Below are positions 59,082-64,000 of a stretch of DNA of 64,000 nt, one piece after another. Within the stretch, counting starts at the first letter, position 1. Each line of letters starts with the position of its first letter. The notes below the pieces were generated by a model. That model was not told where the DNA came from. It did no database searches and saw nothing but the letters and a program-made list of their open reading frames with translations. The stretch covers positions 25,935,302 to 25,999,301 of the forward strand of contig CM023534.1 of NCBI GenBank assembly GCA_013350335.1. Reading direction: 5' to 3'. Made by a program: the position numbers and the translations under genes. The DNA comes from Chimonanthus salicifolius (taxonomy: Eukaryota > Streptophyta > Magnoliopsida > Laurales > Calycanthaceae).

Positions 59082-59948
59082 TGTAACGACCCAACCCATA
59101 TACAGGGCTTAGGGCTCAAACTCAGCAAGATATTGTCCGCTCTGGGCCTCGCACACAAGCGAGCCCGCACGGTTTTACTTTGGGCCCGGGCCCACCTGGC
59201 CCGGCCCAAAACGCGTCATGCTAGTTTAATGGGCTTTGGCTTTTAAATACCCCCTCCATTTAGCCTCCACTACCGATGTGGGACTCTTCCCACATTGGTG
59301 GCAAGGGTTTTACAATCACCCCCCCTAAAGCCTCGAGCCGTCCTCGACTCGACTCCAGTCCAGCTCAACAACTCCAGGGAAGGAGGAAGGCCCACACAGT
59401 CCGAGTGTAGAACCTCGGCTCTGATACCATTTTTGTAATGACCCGACTTGACAACAGGGCTTAGGGCTTGACTCAGTAAGATATTGTCCGCTTTGGGCCT
59501 CGTACACTGCTCAAACCCGCACGGTTTTGCATTTGGGCCCGAGCCCACGTGGCCTGGCCCAAAAGGCCTCTTACATGAGTTCAAGGGGGTGGCCACACTT
59601 AAATCCCCTACCTTCTTCCTGACCCATGAGCCAGAGGTCAGGCCCTAGATAGGCTGATCCAAGTGAAACTGGGCCCTGTCGGACGGGCCAGCAGAGTGGG
59701 CCGGTCGGATCCGACAGCCCAGCAATGGGTGGGAGTTGTGGAAAGTCCCACATCAGAAGTGGAGGAAAAGGAGTGGGGGTTTATTTGAGGCCACCCCCAT
59801 GTACTCTTGTGTGACGTGTTTTGGGCCGGGCCATGTTAGCTCAGGTCTAAATGCAAAACCGTGCGGGCTCGTTTGTGTGCGAGGCCCAGAGCGGACAATA
59901 TCACACTGAGTCAAGCCTTGAGTCTTGTATTCGGGTCGGGTCGTTACA
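59082..59948 (-). mobile_element. TRIM element with an inverted, palindromic 5' LTR region
   Basis: The whole unit is flanked by exact CAAGT (59077-59081 and 59949-59953). Sense is minus: the primer site TGGTATCAGAGCC is at 59430-59418, next to the LTR end ATTACA at 59434. The interior is only 119 bp, with a polypurine tract (59337-59320). The 3' LTR is 59314-59082 (233 bp). On the 5' side, 59434 to about 59610 and 59770-59948 are inverted copies of the same LTR end. There is no protein. Confidence 0.7.
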
Positions 59949-60129
59949 CAAGTAAGTGAAGAAGGTTTTTTTTTTTTTTGTATGTTTTGACTAAAATAGA
60001 CGGAACAGAAAAAAAAATAGAGAAAGAAAGATATGCATGGCTCCTCCCTCTACCGAATTTTTTTTTCAGGGCAAAGGGATAGATGAAAGTCAAATTAAGA
60101 CTAAGGATCAAAGCCTGCTTTGCCTATCA

Positions 60130-60175
60130 TGTGAAAATAATGTGGTGTATTCCTTGTAAATTAATGAGAGACCAT
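60130..60175. repeat. Copia LTR fragment
   Basis: CATGTGAAAATAA and TTCCTTGTAAATTAA match the LTR at 35560-35615. Confidence 0.5.
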
Positions 60176-60177
60176 GG

Positions 60178-62890
60178 CAGGGTTGTCTAGACACAAGTTG
60201 AGGCCTAAGGCAAAAAATCTAAATGGGGCCTTCTTGGTATTTAATATATTATTATAAATAATATTTAATTAAAATTTTAATTATATATAATAAACAAATT
60301 TATCTAAAATCTACTTTTCTTAATTTTTGAGATGCAAAATTACTAATTAAATTTTTGTATTCAAGTTTGCTAAAATATCATTTTCAATTGATAATATGGC
60401 TAATTCACTAATCTTTCTTGTGACATTATTGATCGTAGATAGGATTTTATCAATTTTAGTTTTGAAAAGCTTATTTCTGCATAAGCAACTGTTACCGTTA
60501 TTGTCAACATCAGTATTTGCAAATGAATCTAGTCTCTTAATATAATTTAAAATTTCAATTGGAGTTATTTCTGTTTGTAAAATTTCTCTTAATACTTTTA
60601 ACTCTGAAAACAAATCTAAACCATTTATATCAGAAACCTCATTATGTTTCAAAAGACATTCAAGATTAAGAATTTTATTTTTCAAACTATCATCATTTAA
60701 TGATTTTAATTTTTTTAAATCAAATAAAAAACCAAAAATATCTTATATTTTTTAAATTGTTCAAACCTACTTTGATTTGAAGAAATCGCTTGATCTACTA
60801 TATATAAAAATAAACTAACTTTAAAAGATTCTTCGACTAATTGCGTTAATTCATCATCGACATTTTCATCAAACTATTTTTTCTACGAATTTTACGTCTT
60901 TCATTAAATATAGGTTCTATATCAATTTTAGTTGCAATCTCTTTCGCTTCAGTCACAGCTGATGTAAATCCATTTTCTATATACTTATTTAAAAAACTAA
61001 TAAAACCTTCTAAGTGATCTATAGAAACATCAATATGCTTATCTTTAGATTGTGAAGTTTTAATAACTAAGTTAATAACAAATAATATATCATACCAAAT
61101 AGTCATGCCTAATAAAAATTCAAAATTTCCGATCTCATATATAGCTAAACTTTCAGCTTCACTTCTTCTTTTAGGGTCTTCACTAGTTTCTGCTAATTGA
61201 AGTAGAGCATCTCTAATTTGTGGAGCTTGATATTTTATCAATATAACGCTTTCAATTTGACTTTCCCAACGTGTTTATGACAATGACTTTATAGTTAAAG
61301 TAGATACATTATCTTGCAAATTTTCCACCGCTTTGTAGAAGAAGAAAATAATGTATATATACGTTGTACTACTCCAAAAAAATATATAGCTTCAGGACAC
61401 GACTTCGCCATATCACAAAGTACTAAGTTTAAATTATGAGAACCATACGGTGTGTAGAGAGCTCTAGGATTTGTATCTGTTAGTCTTTTCTGTACACCTT
61501 GTTATTTTCGTTTCATATTTGATCCATTATCATACCCTTGTCCTCTTACATCATTAATATCAAGTTCTAAATTTTTTATTACATTTAAAAGTTCATTAAA
61601 ATACGATTTTCCAGTTTTATCGTTTACTTTTAAAAATTCTAAAAAATATTCTTCAATTTTTATTGGATCTATTGAAACATTCACGCAATGCAATATTAAA
61701 GTCATTTGTTCTTGGTGACTTGCATCCGGAAGACAATCAAGTATAATTGAATAATATTTTGCCTCTTTAATTTTTTTAATAATAGTACTTTTAATTTCAC
61801 ATGCTAAAATATGTATTAATTCATTTTGTATATTATGTCCAAGATAATGATTACGCATTTCACCATTTTTAATGCGACGAAGATGTTCTTCCATTATTAG
61901 ATCAAATTTTGCAATATTTCAATTAAACCTAGAAAATTCCCATTATTTTCTTCACATATCTTGCCATTATTTCCACGAAATGGTATGTTATTTTTAGCAA
62001 GAGCTTCCACAACGACAATAATTCTTAAGAGTACGTTTTTCCAATGTCCTTTCTCTTTGTTAATCAGTTCTTGAATATTTTTCTTGATTTTCATTTTTTT
62101 TAACAATCTTGATTTTAAATAAATCTAACTTTTCATATTCATAATATGCACATTTGTTAGTTCTAATCTCAAGTTCCATTTGCAACTAACACACTTGTAC
62201 TAGGTTTTGAATTAAACAACATGCAACAAAAACAAATACCAAATCCATCTCTTTTGAACTAGCCATTTTCTATTTTTCTTTTCTCCATTTGATAATCCTC
62301 TAGTATAATAGTTAGTAGAGAAATGCCTAGAGCTGTTATCCATAGGAAATTTTATATTTTTGTCTCTAATTGGACCTCTTTCTACTCATAAATCTCTTAT
62401 TTTTGTATCTATAGTTTCCCGTCGTCCTGGATCATAACTAATTGTAGAAATAGAATCGGTTATTTCATTTTCTTTTCTTATTTTTTATTCTTCAAAATTT
62501 TTTTGAGTATCATTATGAATCTGTTCATTGTCATCCTTTTCTACTGTTAGTTCATCGTCTTCTAAATCTATTAAATGAATTGGTTATTCATTTGTTAAAT
62601 CTTCATTCAAATTACTTGTTAAATTTTATTTATTGCCACTAGTAAATTTATCAAGAGCCCCTCTTTGAGATTGAACTAGTTTTTCAATTCTTTTCCTTTT
62701 TTGAAGTTTTTGAAATTCAGATTCATATTTTCTAATAGACATATTTATGATTAAAACACAATTATAAATAAGACGAAAACCTTTAAGATTACAAATAATT
62801 AAAATGAACTAAAATTGAAAGGTTAAAAAATAATAGAACCTGGAACCGTGAAAATAAGATAATTGATGAATGGTTGCAAGGTCCTTTATT
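60178..62890 (-). mobile_element. Decayed hAT-type transposon (one end)
   Basis: The left end is probably CAGGGTTGTC at 60178. It encodes a broken transposase on the minus strand. The other end is lost or lies beyond the TRIM insertion at 62892. Confidence 0.55.
60347..62741 (-). pseudogene. DUF4371/TTF-type hAT transposase (broken)
   Basis: The sense start is MSIRKYESEFQKLQKRKRIE (62741), followed by stop-broken Asp/Glu-rich sequence. The DUF4371 core is clear at 61894-61502: [49 protein letters not shown] and [13 protein letters not shown]. Further fragments at 61241-60846 (QIRDALLQLAETSEDP) and 60685-60347 end in ISELAILSIENDILANLN, the region before the hAT dimerisation segment. This class of plant hAT protein is the source of many TTF-type zinc finger genes. 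At least four stops or shifts show it is dead. Confidence 0.8.
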
Positions 62891-62891
62891 G

Positions 62892-63628
62892 TGATATCCT
62901 GACCCATGACACAGAGGCCAGGCCCTAGACAGGTTGATCCAACTGAAACTGGGCCCTGTTGGACGGACCAGCAAAGTGGGTAGGTTGGATCCGACAGCCC
63001 AGCAGTGGATGGGAGTTGTGGAAAGTCCCACATCGGAAGTTGATGAGTTTGAGAGGCGGTTTATAATTAGCCTTACTCTCTCAAACCAGCAAGACGCATT
63101 TTCGACCCGGACTTAGGTTGGGTCCGATCCAAAAGTCGTGCGGGCTCGCGCGTGTGCAAGTGTGTACGCGTGTGAGCTCAAAGCGGACAGTATCTTGCTG
63201 GGCCTAGCCACAAGCCCTTTTTAGGGGCCAGCTATTACAAATGATATTAGAGCTCTAGGTTCTACACTCAGACTGTGTGGGCTTACGACCTTCCACTGGG
63301 TTCACTGGGTCGAGCCGAGGGCGGCTCTGGGCTTTAAAGGGGTGGATTATGATATCCTGACCCATGAGCCAAAGGCAAGGCCCTAGAGAGGTTGATTCAA
63401 GTGAAACTAGGCCTTGTCAGATGGAACAGTAGAGTGGGCCTGTCGGATCCTACAGCCCAACAGTGGGTGGGAGTTGTGGAAAGTCCCACATCAGAAGTTG
63501 AGGAATTTGAAAGGGGGTTTATACGTAGCCTTTCTCCCTCAAACTAGGAATACTCGTTTTGGACCCGGACTTGGGCTGGGTCCGATCCAAAAACTGTGTT
63601 GGCTCGCGCATGTGTACGTGTGTGCGCA
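62892..63628 (+). mobile_element. TRIM element, 3' LTR interrupted
   Basis: 5' LTR 62892-63239 (348 bp, TGATATCCTGACCC to GCTATTACA), a primer-like site TGATATTAGAGCTC (63242-63255, altered from TGGTATCAGAGC), an interior of about 110 bp, a polypurine tract TTTAAAGGGGTGG, and a 3' LTR from 63350 cut at 63628 by the next LTR. It has no protein and belongs to the family of 59082-59948. Confidence 0.75.
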
Positions 63629-64000
63629 TGTAACACCCCTCCCTCTCGAGTGTAGAATCATAGTGAAATGAGTAAAGATTTCCACGAAGGGAGGCGAGTG
63701 TCACACGAGTCAAGTCCGAGTCCGAAAACTCGCCCTCGATTGGCCCAACCTAGCACGTGCATGGATCGTAATCCATGATAATATTCGCAACATGCTTGAA
63801 TAAATAGTGGAAAATATAAACATAATTCATGATCATAACATACTCGCATCTTAAGCAAAAATAAAGTGTTTTCCATAAACCAAACACAAATATCCGAACA
63901 TATAGTAACTAAGTTATTACATCCTCAAATTAAAATCTTCTTTAAACTATACTGACTTCAACTAAATTAAAATAAATAGAGCTAATCAATCTATGCATTC
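63629..64000. mobile_element. Start of an LTR running out of the window
   Basis: TGTAACACCCCTCCCTC begins a sequence resembling the solo LTR at 12498 (GAGTCAAGTC, CTCGATTGGCCCAACC, GCGTGCA-like words). It splits the TRIM 3' LTR. The rest is outside the window. Confidence 0.65.

Noticed and set aside
59270..59596. 108-codon frame in the TRIM complex
   Set aside because: It spans LTR, interior and primer site of a non-coding element.
1..64000. CRISPR array, bacterial operon, tRNA or rRNA genes
   Set aside because: I looked for regular short repeats with unique spacers and for tRNA or rRNA signatures and saw none; box A/B-like words occur only in the SINE.

Overview
The window is repeat-dense DNA from a flowering plant nuclear genome. 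This rests on the mobile elements: Ty1/copia and Ty3/gypsy LTR retrotransposons primed by initiator Met-tRNA, hAT elements with GGCCC-rich ends, Stowaway-like and Emigrant-like MITEs, a tRNA-derived SINE and TRIM elements. I cannot name the species. No conserved multi-exon housekeeping gene is intact here. The only plausible host genes are three paralogous copies of a small Ser/Gly-repeat gene. I saw no tRNA, rRNA or CRISPR array. All boundaries were read by eye.

0-12.5 kb: the 3' end of an LTR; Ser/Gly gene copy A (minus strand) with its promoter; a Stowaway-like MITE; then two hAT elements. The first (4114-7531, 8-bp duplication GGCTCAAT) carries the last part of a dihydroneopterin aldolase (FolB) gene plus the BED-finger start of a transposase. 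The second (8317-11611) keeps the same ends and carries another exon-like stretch.

12.5-41 kb: nested retrotransposons. A 2.9-kb solo LTR (duplication TCAAG) holds a 108-bp tandem array. A copia leader (LTR near 15451) is split by an 11.2-kb Del/Tekay-type gypsy element (15924-27125) whose 3.2-kb LTRs contain repeated hairpin motifs. Further on, a complete but decayed copia element (28129-35421) is interrupted in gag by another LTR-like insertion, which itself holds a 350-bp MITE. Minus-strand copia remains follow, broken by a TRIM LTR.

41-51 kb: 5' LTR and gag of a large SIRE-like copia element (minus); a minus-strand copia element whose 5' LTR cut off the end of Ser/Gly copy B; intact copy C with a SINE in its upstream region; then palindrome-rich and fold-back DNA.

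51-64 kb: a duplicated block, one copy split by a solo LTR of the Tekay-type family and by an 845-bp long-TIR element with an internal ORF. Emigrant-like MITEs, a second 355-bp MITE with a 9-bp duplication, an inverted TRIM complex, a decayed DUF4371-type hAT transposase (minus), a TRIM, and the start of another LTR running out of the window.

Almost every coding stretch is a mobile-element protein with stops or frameshifts. The points of most biological interest are gene-fragment capture by DNA transposons, the small Ser/Gly gene family with its conserved core promoter, and hairpin-rich LTRs.
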